Numbered from the stretch's first letter, positions 27,687 through 36,999 are shown. The stretch: DNA of 64,000 nt from Lentzea californiensis (GCF_024648825.1 NZ_JANBBE010000004.1:62001-126000); one strand, 5' to 3'. Notes: generated by a model not told the origin, from the sequence alone. Numbers and translations are program-made.

Positions 27687-28256
27687 ATGATCGCTCACGA
27701 CCTCCAGCGCTACCTCCAGGAGTCACGCGACTCGGTGCTGTCCTCTTTGGACGGCCTGGGCGAGTACGACGTCCGGCGCCCGCTCGTGCCCAGCGGCACC
27801 AACCTGCTCGGCCTGGTGAAGCACCTGATCGGCATCGAGCTCGGCTACCTCGGCGCGAGTGCGGGCCGCCCGGCGTCGTTCACGTTGCCGTGGGTCGAGG
27901 ACAAGTCGATCTGGGAGAACGGCGACATGTGGGCCAAGCCCTCCGAGACCCGTGAGTACCTCGTCGACCTGTACCGCGCGGCCTGGCAGCACTCCGACGA
28001 GTCGATCTCACTGCTGCCGCTGGACGCGCCCGCGTCGGTCGAGTGGTGGCCGGAGCATCGGCGGCAGACCACGTTCGGGCACCTGCTCGTGCGCGTCACG
28101 GCGGAGACCGCGCAGCACGCCGGGCACTGCGACGTCGTGCGCGAGCTGATCGACGGCCGGTCCGGCGCGGACAACCCCGACGGTTACTACGACCTGGTCC
28201 TGAGCATGGCGAGCGCGCCGATCACCGGGCCGGGCACGAGTAGCAGGAACGCGTAA
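27687..28256 (+). CDS. DinB-family protein (second copy)
   Basis: 189 residues, ATG at 27687. The DinB metal His residues are in LVKHLIGIELGYLG and in RVTAETAQHAGHCDVVREL; the core resembles proteins annotated as DinB or mycothiol-dependent maleylpyruvate-type transferases. It is distinct in length and sequence from the DinB-like gene at 25597. It overlaps the convergent MFS gene by 70 bases. Function unknown beyond the fold. Confidence 0.82.
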   Translation: MIAHDLQRYLQESRDSVLSSLDGLGEYDVRRPLVPSGTNLLGLVKHLIGIELGYLGASAGRPASFTLPWVEDKSIWENGDMWAKPSETREYLVDLYRAAWQHSDESISLLPLDAPASVEWWPEHRRQTTFGHLLVRVTAETAQHAGHCDVVRELIDGRSGADNPDGYYDLVLSMASAPITGPGTSSRNA

Positions 28257-29323
28257 CGCCAGGTCACGACGTCAGCGAGCAGCGGAACGAGCTGGATGCT
28301 GATCACCGTCAGCCCGAACCCGGCGGCGGTCAGCGCGGTGAGCGCCGTCCCGACGTAGCGCGGGTCGGCGACCTCGCTGAGCGACGCCGAGAACACCCCG
28401 GAGTCGGCGATCACCGAGGCACCCCACACCGCGCAGAACGCGATCAGCAGCGGCGTTCCCCACGCGAGCGGTGAGAGCAGGCAGCAGAGGCCGCTCACCG
28501 TCAGCGCTCCCACGGCGGCGGGTGCGCGACCGAACCTGTCCGCCGCCCAGCCACCCGCCAGACAGCCGGCGAACCCCGCCACGCCCATCGTCAGGAACAC
28601 CGTGACCCCAACGGGTTCGCCCGAACTCAGCAGGAACGTCGGCAGCCACGTCCACAGCGCGTACAGCTCCCACATGTGCCCGTAGTAGCCGAGGTTCACC
28701 AGCCGTGGCTTGCGCTCCCGGAACATCTGCACGGCATAACGCGGGTTGAGCTGCGCGGTCGTCGCAGTGAGGAACGGCCCTGGTCGCACGAACAGCAGCG
28801 CCACCACGGCACCCAGCAGAGCGATGGCCGCGGCGTCGAAGAGCACCTCGCGCCACGGCAGCCGCCCGAACACGTGGGGCAGCGCCGAGCCGAGCGTGAG
28901 CGCCCCGATCAGCACGCCCAGCGCCCGTCCGCGGTTGCGGGTCTCCGACCAGGACGCCATCAGCTTCATGCCCACCGGGTAGACGCCGGCGAGCGCCACC
29001 CCGGTCAGGAACCGCAACGGGATCGCGGCCCCCAGCCCGTCCACGAACAGCCCGAGCACGAGCGTGAACACCGCGCCCAGAGCCGCGGAACAGGCGAGCA
29101 GCAGGTGCGGGCGGACGCGGTCGGCCAGGTTCAGCACGGTGGCCCCGACCGCGCCCGCCACGAAGCCGAGCTGCACGGACGCGGTCAGCCACACCGCCGC
29201 GCCCGCGCTGATGCCCCACTCGGCTCGAAGAGAAGGAACGACGGCGGACATCGAGAACCACACGGCCAGGCCGAGGACCTGGACGAGTGCGATGGCCGCT
29301 CGCTGGATCAGCACCCGGTGCAT
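28187..29323 (-). CDS. MFS transporter
   Basis: 378 residues with about twelve helices. The loop between helices 2 and 3 carries only NLADRVRPHLLLACSA, a weak form of the MFS motif A, while the second half has GGWAADRFGRAPAAVGAL. Conserved MKLMASWSETRNRGRALGVLIGALTLG marks helix 4-5. It is likely a proton-driven exporter or cyanate/nitrate-type carrier; the substrate is unknown. The gene is divergent from the PAP2 gene with a 111-base gap. Confidence 0.85.
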   Translation of the reverse strand: MHRVLIQRAAIALVQVLGLAVWFSMSAVVPSLRAEWGISAGAAVWLTASVQLGFVAGAVGATVLNLADRVRPHLLLACSAALGAVFTLVLGLFVDGLGAAIPLRFLTGVALAGVYPVGMKLMASWSETRNRGRALGVLIGALTLGSALPHVFGRLPWREVLFDAAAIALLGAVVALLFVRPGPFLTATTAQLNPRYAVQMFRERKPRLVNLGYYGHMWELYALWTWLPTFLLSSGEPVGVTVFLTMGVAGFAGCLAGGWAADRFGRAPAAVGALTVSGLCCLLSPLAWGTPLLIAFCAVWGASVIADSGVFSASLSEVADPRYVGTALTALTAAGFGLTVISIQLVPLLADVVTWRYAFLLLVPGPVIGALAMLRTRS

Positions 29324-29434
29324 TCTCCACGGTTCGGCCGTCGCCGCAGCACGGCGGCGCCCTGTCGAAAGTAAAGGTCACCCGGTTCCGAAGGGCAGGG
29401 GCGCGCGCGGCGATGTCTTCGTAGTTTCGGCTGG

Positions 29435-29920
29435 GTGACTTGGCTGACTGTGGGCACCGACGCGGTGCTCGGTGTGTTCGCGTTGATGTTCTTGTTGTTG
29501 TGGTTCCAGCACCGGCTGCGGGCGTTCCTCGCCGGCGCGGGTGTGGTGGTGGCGTACGCGATCAGCGAGGTCGTGAAGCTGGTGGTGCGGGAGGAACGGC
29601 CCTGCCGCACGGCGCTGTCGATGGCGGAGTGCCCGGAGCCGGGTGACTGGTCGTTCCCCAGCAACCACTCGGTGATCGCGGGTGCGTCCGCGATGGCGAT
29701 CTGGGCGCTGCACCGGACCTACGGCTGGGTGGCGGCGGTGTGCGCGATCGCGGCGGCGTCGTCGCGGGTGGTCGTGGGTGTCCACTATGTACACGACGTC
29801 ATGGCCGGGCTGGCGCTCGGAGCGTTGGTGTCGTGGGGGATCGCGGTGCTGCTGGACAGGAGGCGGCAGCGGCTCGAGGTGGCGGACGCGCCGACCGTGG
29901 TGATGCAGCGACTGCGATGA
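29435..29920 (+). CDS. PAP2-family membrane phosphatase
   Basis: 161 residues, GTG at 29435. The acid-phosphatase signature is complete: KLVVREERP, SFPSNHSV and SRVVVGVHYVHD, spread over four or five helices. It probably dephosphorylates a lipid phosphate such as undecaprenyl pyrophosphate or phosphatidate on the outer side of the membrane. It overlaps the kinase gene by ATGA, so it belongs to that operon and may act in the same envelope response. Confidence 0.92.
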   Translation: MTWLTVGTDAVLGVFALMFLLLWFQHRLRAFLAGAGVVVAYAISEVVKLVVREERPCRTALSMAECPEPGDWSFPSNHSVIAGASAMAIWALHRTYGWVAAVCAIAAASSRVVVGVHYVHDVMAGLALGALVSWGIAVLLDRRRQRLEVADAPTVVMQRLR

Positions 29921-31308
29921 TGGTGGCCGTGTGGGAGGTTCTGCTCTACCTGGTCCTGTTCGGCACGGCTTTCGCCGTGGTGCGCGACCGGCCCGCGGTC
30001 GCACTGGGAACCGCGCTGGGGACCTGGCTCGTCTGCTACCTCGTCACCGTCGACTTCGACGTCAGGGTGGTGGCACTCGCTCCCGCACTGGCACTCGTCA
30101 GCTTTCTGGCCGGACGCAACGCGGAGGACCCGCGGCCCACCGCCATCGCACTGGCGCTCGCCGAGATCGCCGGTGTCGTCGTGGCTCTCACCGAGCGCGG
30201 TGGCTCCGACACCGCGCTCGCCGTCACCTCCGGCATCGGTGTGCTCGGCGTCGTGCCCTGGGCCTTCGGGCGGTTCCGGCGCCGGTACGGGGAGCTGCAG
30301 GAGGTCGGCTGGGAGCACGCCTCGTTGCTGGAGCGGAGCGTCGAGAACGCCCGCAACGCCGAACGTGCCCGGCTCGCGGGCGAGATGCACGACCTCGTCG
30401 GCCACGAGCTGGCGCGGGCCGCGTTGCTGACCGGTGCGCTGGAACTGGAGCCGACGCTCACCGCGCACCAGCGCGAGGCGGCCAAGACCGCCCGTGCCAG
30501 CGTCACGGCCGCGGCGGAACGGCTCGCCGACGTCATGCAGGTGCTGCGGGCCGACGAGGACGAACCCGTCGCGACGCTCGAGGAGGTCGTTGCCAGGAGC
30601 GGGCTCGACGTCGACCTCGTCAACGGCCGCAGGACCGCGGTCGACGGCATCATCGCGCGGACGGTCCACCGGGTGACGGCCGAAGCGCTGACGAACGTGA
30701 TCAAGCACGCGCCCGGCGCGAAGGTCACCGTGAGCCTGTCCGCGAACCTGGAACTGCGCATCACCAACGGCCCCGCGCCGAAGACCCAGGCGGTCGGCAG
30801 CGGCAAGGGACTGGTGGGCCTCGCCGAACGCGTCGCGCTCGTCGGCGGCTGGTTCGAGGCCGCGCCCTCCGACGACGGCGGGTTCGAGGTCAGGGCGAAG
30901 CTCCCGGAACGCCCGCGTGCCCGGACGACGCCCACACACGTTCGCCGCGAGCGCACCGAGAAGGAACTCCGCAAGAGCGCCAAACGCACGGTCCTGATCA
31001 CCACGGTCGTGTGCGTGGGAATCGCGATCGGCGTGCCGGGCTACATGGTGTTCGACGCCGTGACGTCCGTTCTCACGCCGCAGCAGTTCGAACGGGCACA
31101 ACCCGGGCAACACGAGGACACCCTCGACCTGCCGCTGCGCACCCGCGTCGACAACCCGCTCGGCGTCACCGCGCCGCCGGGCACCGAGTGCCGCTACTAC
31201 AGCACGCACCCCAACCCGTTCGACGGCGACCGCCACGACCTGCACCAGCTGTGCTTCCGGGATGATCGGCTCGTGTCCAAGCAGTGGCTCGCCAGGAGGA
31301 GCGGTTGA
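29917..31308 (+). CDS. Sensor histidine kinase with unusual C-terminal transmembrane ectodomain
   Basis: 463 residues. Four or five N-terminal helices (1-135) are followed by the HisKA_3 segment (ERARLAGEMHDLVGHELARA, His in MHDLVGH) and an ATPase domain (EALTNVIKHAP, GSGKGLVGLAERV). Unlike usual kinases it continues about 120 residues further: a basic stretch (RRERTEKELRKSAKR), one helix at about 365-390 (VLITTVVCVGIAIGVPGYMV) and a hydrophilic tail with two Cys (TECRYYSTHP...HQLCF). With the catalytic domain inside, the tail should lie outside the cell. It is coupled to the response regulator. Confidence 0.88.
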   Translation: MMVAVWEVLLYLVLFGTAFAVVRDRPAVALGTALGTWLVCYLVTVDFDVRVVALAPALALVSFLAGRNAEDPRPTAIALALAEIAGVVVALTERGGSDTALAVTSGIGVLGVVPWAFGRFRRRYGELQEVGWEHASLLERSVENARNAERARLAGEMHDLVGHELARAALLTGALELEPTLTAHQREAAKTARASVTAAAERLADVMQVLRADEDEPVATLEEVVARSGLDVDLVNGRRTAVDGIIARTVHRVTAEALTNVIKHAPGAKVTVSLSANLELRITNGPAPKTQAVGSGKGLVGLAERVALVGGWFEAAPSDDGGFEVRAKLPERPRARTTPTHVRRERTEKELRKSAKRTVLITTVVCVGIAIGVPGYMVFDAVTSVLTPQQFERAQPGQHEDTLDLPLRTRVDNPLGVTAPPGTECRYYSTHPNPFDGDRHDLHQLCFRDDRLVSKQWLARRSG

Positions 31309-31955
31309 TCAGGGTCGTGCTCGCGGACGACGAGCCGGTGGTCAGGTTCGGCGTGAAGGCCGTCCTCGGCACCGCCGGGGACATCGAGGTCGTCGCCGAG
31401 GCGGAGAACGGCAGCGCGGTGATCGACCTCGTGGCCCGGCACCGGCCCGACGTCGCGGTGCTCGACATCCGCATGCCCGTGTTCGACGGGCTGGACGCGG
31501 CCGAGGTGATCCGCGAGTGCCATCCCGGCACGAAGACGCTGGTGCTGACCACGTTCGCGGACGACGCGTACATCAGCCGGGCGCTGGGGGAGGGCGCGGC
31601 CGGGTTCGTGCTGAAGACCGGTGACCCGCAGGAGATCATCTCCGGGGTCCGCGCGGTCGCGAACGGTGGCGCGTTCCTGTCCCCGATGGTGGCGAAGAGA
31701 GTCGTGGACCAGCTCTCCCGCGCGCACCCGCGACCCCTAGCGACGCAACGGATCGAGGTCCTGACCGCACGGGAGCGCGAGGTGCTCGGCCTGGTCGGCG
31801 CGGGTCTGTCGAATGCCGAGATCGCCGCGCGCCTGCACGTCGTCGAGGGCACCGTGAAGGTCTACGTCAGCACGATCTTCCGCCAGCTCGGCGTCCGCAA
31901 CCGCGTGCAGGCCGCCATCATCGCCCACGAGTCCGGGATCATTCCCGCCGGATGA
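31305..31955 (+). CDS. NarL/LuxR-family response regulator
   Basis: 216 residues from TTG 31305. AGGAGGAG sits directly upstream and the TTGA overlap with the kinase stop supports this start; GTG 31284 is a weaker option. Receiver: D8/D9, phospho-Asp54 in VAVLDIRMP, and Lys in FVLKTGDP. LuxR helix-turn-helix: LTAREREVLGLVGAGLSNAEI and VYVSTIFRQLGVRNR. It is the cognate partner of the kinase with the extracellular C-terminal tail. Regulon unknown; the PAP2 gene is the natural first target. Confidence 0.93.
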   Translation: MIRVVLADDEPVVRFGVKAVLGTAGDIEVVAEAENGSAVIDLVARHRPDVAVLDIRMPVFDGLDAAEVIRECHPGTKTLVLTTFADDAYISRALGEGAAGFVLKTGDPQEIISGVRAVANGGAFLSPMVAKRVVDQLSRAHPRPLATQRIEVLTAREREVLGLVGAGLSNAEIAARLHVVEGTVKVYVSTIFRQLGVRNRVQAAIIAHESGIIPAG

Positions 31956-32055
31956 GTCCGATGTGCTGTGAATGTATTGCGGCATTGAAGAAATCGGCTG
32001 TGAGAGGCGCGATCACCGTACACTCCGGACCGTCGTCGGACGGGGGAACGGGGCT

Positions 32056-33252
32056 GTGGTGAGCGGTACGAAGGTGTTGGTGGCGGGGGCGAGCATCGCG
32101 GGACCCGCGCTGGCCCACTGGTTGCGGCGGCGCGGAGCCGAGGTGACCGTGGTCGAGCGGGCTCCGGGGTTGCGGCCCGGTGGTCAGGCGGTGGACGCGC
32201 GCGGGGTGGCCAAGGAGGTCATCGAGCGGATGGGGCTGACCGAGGCGGTGCGCGCGGCCTGCACCGACACCGCGGGCGCGTACACCGTGGACGCCGACGG
32301 GACCGTGCTGGAGACCTACCGCGCCGACGACGACGGCGGTGACGGGTTCATCGCGGACATCGAGATCCTGCGCGGAGACCTGTCCCAGGTGCTCTACGAC
32401 GACACCCGCGACGGAGTCGAGTACGTCTTCGGAGACCGGATCGCCGAGCTCACCCAGGACGCGGACGGGGTCGGCGTGACCTTCGCGAGCGGCGGGAGGC
32501 GGCGGTTCGACCTGGTGATCGGCGCCGACGGGCTGCACTCCGCGTTGCGCTCGATGGTCTTCGGGCCACGCGAGCGCTACCTGCGCCACCTCGGGCTCGT
32601 GCTGGCCTTCTGCACCGTGCCCAACGAGTTCGGCGTGGACGGCTGGATGATCGACTACCAGGACCAGGTGACCGGGCGCTCCGCCGGTCTGCGGCCGCTC
32701 AAGGACGCCACCAAGGCGATGGCGATGTTCTCGTTCCCGGCGGCCGGCTTCGACGTCGACCACCGGGACGTCGAGGGGCAGAAGCGCTTGCTGCGTGAGC
32801 AGGCGGAAGGGCTGGGCTGGCTGGCACCGCGCATCCTCGCCCACGTGGACGACAGCCCGGACTTCTACCTCGACCAGGTCGCCCAGGTGGTCATGGACCG
32901 ATGGTCGGCCGGCCGGGTCGGGTTGATCGGCGACGCCGCGTTCAGCTCGTCGCCGATGTCCGGTGGCGGCACCGGGCTGGCGCTGGTCGGCGCCTACCTG
33001 CTGGCGGGAGAACTGGCCGCCGCCGGCTGGGACCCCGAGGCCGGGTTCGCCGGCTACGAGCAGCGGATGCGCCCGTTCGTCGAGGCCAACCAGGAGATCG
33101 GCAGGATGCACGTGGAGAGCCGCGCCGCCCAGGAGCCGGGCGCCGAACCGGGTCCGGAGCCCGACATGGACGCGCTCATGGCGCTCGTCGACCGCGCGAT
33201 CAACGGCGTCGACCTGCCCGACTACGCCGGGCTGCCGGACCTGAAGGCCTAG
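32056..33252 (+). CDS. FAD-dependent aromatic monooxygenase (PHBH fold)
   Basis: 398 residues from GTG 32056 (GTG 32059 equally possible). FAD-binding GxGxxG-type motif near the N-terminus (VLVAGASIAGPALAHWL, ending VTVVER), DG motif (IGADGLHSALR), and second FAD motif GDAAFSSSPMSGGGTGLAL. It is about the usual length for TetX/PgaE-like hydroxylases. It is a paralogue of the gene at 47106, sharing LRPGGQA, IGADGLHS-like and MSGGGTG-like blocks. Such enzymes hydroxylate or inactivate aromatic polyketides and antibiotics; the substrate is unknown. Confidence 0.9.
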   Translation: MVSGTKVLVAGASIAGPALAHWLRRRGAEVTVVERAPGLRPGGQAVDARGVAKEVIERMGLTEAVRAACTDTAGAYTVDADGTVLETYRADDDGGDGFIADIEILRGDLSQVLYDDTRDGVEYVFGDRIAELTQDADGVGVTFASGGRRRFDLVIGADGLHSALRSMVFGPRERYLRHLGLVLAFCTVPNEFGVDGWMIDYQDQVTGRSAGLRPLKDATKAMAMFSFPAAGFDVDHRDVEGQKRLLREQAEGLGWLAPRILAHVDDSPDFYLDQVAQVVMDRWSAGRVGLIGDAAFSSSPMSGGGTGLALVGAYLLAGELAAAGWDPEAGFAGYEQRMRPFVEANQEIGRMHVESRAAQEPGAEPGPEPDMDALMALVDRAINGVDLPDYAGLPDLKA

Positions 33253-33258
33253 ACCGGA

Positions 33259-34839
33259 TCAGGTCCGGGCGCCGATGCCCGAGATCGCCCGGACCTCCAT
33301 CTCGGCTGCCTTCGCGGCCATCTCCGGCTCGCGCTTGGAGAAGATCGTGGCGAGGAACCCGCACAGGAACGAGAACGGGATCGACACCAGGCCGGGGTTG
33401 CCGAGCGGGAACCACGCGAAGTCCACGTCCGGGAAGATCGACGTCCTCGCGCCCGACATCACCGGCGAGAAGATGATCAGCACCAGGCACGAGCCCAGGC
33501 CGCCGTAGATGCTCCACAGCGTGCCGGTGGTGTTGAAGCGGCGCCAGAAGATCGTGTAGAGGATCGTCGACAGGTTCGCCGAGGCGGCCAGCGCCAGCGC
33601 CAGCGACACGAGGAACGCGACGTTCTGCCCGTTCGCCGCGATGCCGCCGATGATCGACAGGACGCCGACCACCACGGCCGTCAGCCGCGCGACCCGGATC
33701 TCCCTGCGGGGCTCGGCGTTGCCGCGCTTGATCACGTTCGCGTAGACGTCGTGCGCGAACGAGGCGGAGGCCGCCAGCGTCAGGCCGGCGACGACCGCGA
33801 GGATCGTGGCGAAGGCGACGGCGGACACGACGCCGAGCAGCACCGCGCCACCGATCTCGAACGCGAGCAGCGGCGCGGCGGAGTTCTCGCCGCCCGGTGC
33901 CGCGGCGATCTTGTCGGTGCCGACCAGTGCCATCGCGCCGAAGCCGATCACCAGCGTGCACAGGTAGAAGATGACCATCGTCCAGGTCGCCCACACGACC
34001 GAGCGACGCGCCTCGGAGGCGTTCGGCACGGTGTAGAAGCGCATCAGCACGTGCGGCAGCGACGCGATGCCCAGCACCAGCGACAGCGCCAGCGAGACGA
34101 AGTCCAGTTTGGACATCGCGCTGAAGCCGTACTTCGCACCAGGATCCAGCACCGCCTCGCCGAGCTGGTTGTTCTCGGTGGCCTGCTGCATGATCGCCGA
34201 CAGGCTGAACCCGAACTTGCCCAGCAGGAAGACGCTCATCAGCGTCACGCAGAGCAGCAGCAGGACGGCCTTGATGATCTGCACCCAGGTCGTGCCCTTC
34301 ATGCCGCCGATCAGCACGTAGAGCACCATGACCATGCCGACCAGCGCGATCAGGACCGCCTGGCCCCACTTCGAGGTCACGTTGAGCAGCAACGCGATCA
34401 GGCCGCCGGCGCCCGCCATCTGCGCGATCATGTAGAAGAACGAGATCACCAGCGTCGCGTTCGCCGCCGCGGCGCGGACCGGGCGCTGCTTCATCCGGAA
34501 CGCCAGCACGTCGCCGACGGTGAAGCGGCCGGTGTTGCGCAGGCCCTCCGCGATCAGCAGCAGGCCGACGAGCCACGCGACGACCCAGCCGACGGAGTAG
34601 AGGAACCCGTCGTAGCCGTGCGCCGCGATGCCGCCGGAGATGCCGAGGAACGACGCGGCGGACAGGAAGTCACCGGACAGCGCCACGCCGTTCTGGGCGC
34701 CGGTGAACGAGCTGCCGGCGGCGTAGTAGTCCGACGCCGTCACGTTGCGGCTGCTCACGCGGTAGACGATGTAAAGGGTGATCAGGACGAACACCGCGAA
34801 GACGCTGAGGTTCAGCACCGGGTTGCCGGTGGTGGGCAT
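33259..34839 (-). CDS. actP: Sodium:solute symporter, acetate permease (ActP) type
   Basis: 526 residues, ATG at 34839 behind GAGGAG. About thirteen helices; SSS landmarks GDFLSAASFLGISGGIA near the start, GGMKGTTWVQIIKA, and LAATIFSKREPEM at the C-terminus. Together with the overlapping-strand DUF485 partner upstream this matches the YjcG/YjcH (ActP) arrangement that imports acetate and other short carboxylates with a cation. The gene symbol is by family and context; other monocarboxylates are possible. Confidence 0.85.
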   Translation of the reverse strand: MPTTGNPVLNLSVFAVFVLITLYIVYRVSSRNVTASDYYAAGSSFTGAQNGVALSGDFLSAASFLGISGGIAAHGYDGFLYSVGWVVAWLVGLLLIAEGLRNTGRFTVGDVLAFRMKQRPVRAAAANATLVISFFYMIAQMAGAGGLIALLLNVTSKWGQAVLIALVGMVMVLYVLIGGMKGTTWVQIIKAVLLLLCVTLMSVFLLGKFGFSLSAIMQQATENNQLGEAVLDPGAKYGFSAMSKLDFVSLALSLVLGIASLPHVLMRFYTVPNASEARRSVVWATWTMVIFYLCTLVIGFGAMALVGTDKIAAAPGGENSAAPLLAFEIGGAVLLGVVSAVAFATILAVVAGLTLAASASFAHDVYANVIKRGNAEPRREIRVARLTAVVVGVLSIIGGIAANGQNVAFLVSLALALAASANLSTILYTIFWRRFNTTGTLWSIYGGLGSCLVLIIFSPVMSGARTSIFPDVDFAWFPLGNPGLVSIPFSFLCGFLATIFSKREPEMAAKAAEMEVRAISGIGART

Positions 34840-34842
34840 GAC

Positions 34843-35259
34843 TTACTCCTCGACGCCCGTCTTCTCGGCGAGCAATTTCCGCTGCGGGTCCAGTCGTCGC
34901 TTTGCGTAACGGGCATAACCGAGCGTGATGATGATCGAAGTCACAAACTGTCCGAGGCCCAGCAGGATCCCGAGGTTGATCACGCCGATCACCTTGGTGC
35001 TGACGAAGTCTTTCGCGTACGCGGACAGCAGTACGAAGGTCAGGTACGACGCGAGGAAAAGCGCGGTCATCGGGAAGATGAACGTCGTGAGTCGCCGGCG
35101 GAGGACGCGGAATTCGTCGGTCTGCCGAATCAGCTCGTAGTTCGGTGTGCCGTCGGAATCGACGTACGACAAAGTCTCCGGGTCGTCGAACGACGCGAAA
35201 CCCCGGATTTCCCGGTACTCGTGCTGCGCTTCGCCAGGCGACCTGATCGCCTTGGTCAT
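34843..35259 (-). CDS. DUF485 small membrane partner of ActP
   Basis: 138 residues from ATG 35259 with AGGGG upstream. An N-terminal soluble part (EYREIRGFASFDDPETLSYV) precedes two hydrophobic helices (FPMTALFLASYLTFVLLS and IGVINLGILLGLGQFVTSII) and a basic tail, the DUF485/YjcH layout. It is separated from the symporter by three bases, so the two are cotranslated. DUF485 proteins accompany acetate symporters; their exact role is not settled. Confidence 0.9.
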   Translation of the reverse strand: MTKAIRSPGEAQHEYREIRGFASFDDPETLSYVDSDGTPNYELIRQTDEFRVLRRRLTTFIFPMTALFLASYLTFVLLSAYAKDFVSTKVIGVINLGILLGLGQFVTSIIITLGYARYAKRRLDPQRKLLAEKTGVEE

Positions 35260-35330
35260 GTACCCCTGCCCCTCGTGTGCGGCGCCCACTGTAGCGCCCT
35301 CACGTGTGCAGTCAACGTGGCGGAGAACCC

Positions 35331-35472
35331 GGAAACGGACGAAACCGGACCAATGCCGAACGTCGACCGGACTGAAACCGGACCGAAAGTCCGACACCCA
35401 TTCGTCTCAAATGGTTCGAACCAGGCTTTGTATCATGTGGACGGTCGCGAGTTGCATCAGGTGCAACACCTG
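35331..35472. promoter_or_regulatory. Repeat-rich divergent control region (actP / OFA operon)
   Basis: The 297-base gap 35260-35556 separates two divergent transport operons. GAAACCGGACC occurs at 35341-35351 and again at 35374-35384, exactly 33 bases (about three helical turns) apart, with related copies GGAAACGGACG before and GAAAGTCCGAC after. Further on, GTTGCA-tcagg-TGCAAC (35451-35467) and CAGGTG-CAA-CACCTG (35458-35472) are overlapping perfect inverted repeats. These look like operators for one or two regulators of carboxylate transport; no regulator gene is adjacent. Confidence 0.45.
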
Positions 35473-35556
35473 AAGCCTTGGTCAAGCCCGTTGTCGCACG
35501 TGTGCACCTGGCCTAGGATCGATCGGTCCGCGTTATTGGTGACGGTTGGGGATAAA

Positions 35557-36999
35557 GTGGGGTTCTTAGCGCGCGAACGTCAGGTCGCGCCTCCCGGATG
35601 GAACCGCTGGCTCGTTCCGCCCGCAGCTCTGGCGATTCATCTCTCCATTGGCCAGGCCTACGCCTGGAGCGTCTTCAAGACGCCGCTGGAGAAATCTCTC
35701 GGCATCACCGGAACGCAGTCCGCACTGCCGTTCCAGCTCGGCATCGTGATGCTCGGGCTCTCCGCCGCCGTGCTCGGCACGACGGTCGAGCGCAGGGGCC
35801 CGCGCTGGGCCATGCTGATGTCCCTGATCGCCTTCTGCTCCGGTCTGCTGATCTCGGCGGCCGGCGTGTGGGCCGGTCAGTACTGGGTCGTCGTCCTCGG
35901 CTACGGCCTCGTCGGCGGCATCGGTCTCGGCATCGGCTACATCTCGCCGGTCTCGACGCTGATCAAGTGGTTCCCCGACCGGCCGGGCATGGCGACCGGC
36001 ATCGCGATCATGGGCTTCGGCGGCGGCGCGCTGATCGCGTCACCGTGGTCGACCTCGATGCTGACGGCGTTCGGCGCCACCACGTCGGGCATCGGCAAGG
36101 CCTTCCTCGTGCACGGCATCGCCTACGCGGTCTTCATGAGCGTCGGCGTGCTGCTGATCCGCCTCCCCTCTCGTGAGTTCACAGCGGAGAAGGTGGCGCT
36201 GCTCAAGGACAAGCCGAAGGCCAACGTCGGCTTCAACGTCTCCGCGAACAACGCGATCAAGACGCCGCAGTTCTGGCTGCTGTGGGTCGTGCTCTGCTTC
36301 AACGTCACCGCGGGCATCGGGATCCTGGAGAAGGCCGCGCCGATGCTGGTCGACTTCTTCAAGGAGTCCTCGACGCCCGTGGCCGCCACCGCGGCGACCG
36401 GTTTCGTGGCACTGCTGTCCGCCGCGAACATGGCGGGCCGGTTCGTCTGGTCGTCCACTTCGGACATCGTGGGCCGCAAGAACATCTACCGCCTCTACCT
36501 CGGCGTCGGCGCACTGCTCTACCTGGTGCTGCTGACGGCCGGCTCGACCAGCACCCCGCTGTTCGTGATCGCGGCGATGGTGATCCTGTCGTTCTACGGC
36601 GCGGGCTTCGCGACCGTCCCGGCGTACCTGCGCGACCTGTTCGGCACCTACCAGGTCGGCGCGATCCACGGTCGCCTGCTCACCGCGTGGTCGGTGGCCG
36701 GCGTCCTCGGGCCGCTGATCGTCAACGCCATCGCGGACGCGGGCAAGAAGGCCGGTCACGTCGGACCCGACTTGTACGCGACGTCGTTCTACATCATGAT
36801 CTCGCTGCTGGTCGTCGGTTTCGTCGCGAACGAGTTGATCCGCCCGGTCGACCCGAAGTTCCACGAGCCCGAGGCCGCCGGGGAGACCGGGAAGCCGTCG
36901 CCGAAGCCTGACGACGAGGCCACGGTCGCCAAGTGGAACGAGGCCGAGGCGGCCGAGTCGGCTGACAAGGAAGACGCGGAAGGCGTGGTGAAGAAGTGA
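35557..36999 (+). CDS. OFA-family (oxalate:formate antiporter-like) MFS transporter
   Basis: 480 residues from GTG 35557. Twelve helices with the OFA subgroup's hallmarks: AIHLSIGQAYAWSVFKTPLEKSLG in helix 1, GYISPVSTLIKWFPDRPGMATGIAIMGFGGGA in helices 4-5, and GRFVWSSTSDIVGRKN in the second half. The tail is charged and probably disordered. It likely exchanges small carboxylates. It overlaps the 41-residue gene by GTGA, and that gene overlaps the cvnA kinase, so transporter and signalling genes form one operon. Confidence 0.9.
   Translation: MGFLARERQVAPPGWNRWLVPPAALAIHLSIGQAYAWSVFKTPLEKSLGITGTQSALPFQLGIVMLGLSAAVLGTTVERRGPRWAMLMSLIAFCSGLLISAAGVWAGQYWVVVLGYGLVGGIGLGIGYISPVSTLIKWFPDRPGMATGIAIMGFGGGALIASPWSTSMLTAFGATTSGIGKAFLVHGIAYAVFMSVGVLLIRLPSREFTAEKVALLKDKPKANVGFNVSANNAIKTPQFWLLWVVLCFNVTAGIGILEKAAPMLVDFFKESSTPVAATAATGFVALLSAANMAGRFVWSSTSDIVGRKNIYRLYLGVGALLYLVLLTAGSTSTPLFVIAAMVILSFYGAGFATVPAYLRDLFGTYQVGAIHGRLLTAWSVAGVLGPLIVNAIADAGKKAGHVGPDLYATSFYIMISLLVVGFVANELIRPVDPKFHEPEAAGETGKPSPKPDDEATVAKWNEAEAAESADKEDAEGVVKK

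Noticed and set aside
35341-35384. CRISPR array or replication iterons
   Set aside because: Only two exact copies of 11 bases with no uniform spacers and no cas or rep genes; better explained as operator repeats.
33751-35556. Very long plus-strand open frame running into the OFA transporter
   Set aside because: It is antisense to the clear symporter and DUF485 genes. High GC keeps antisense frames open; only the part from 35557 shows transporter helices.
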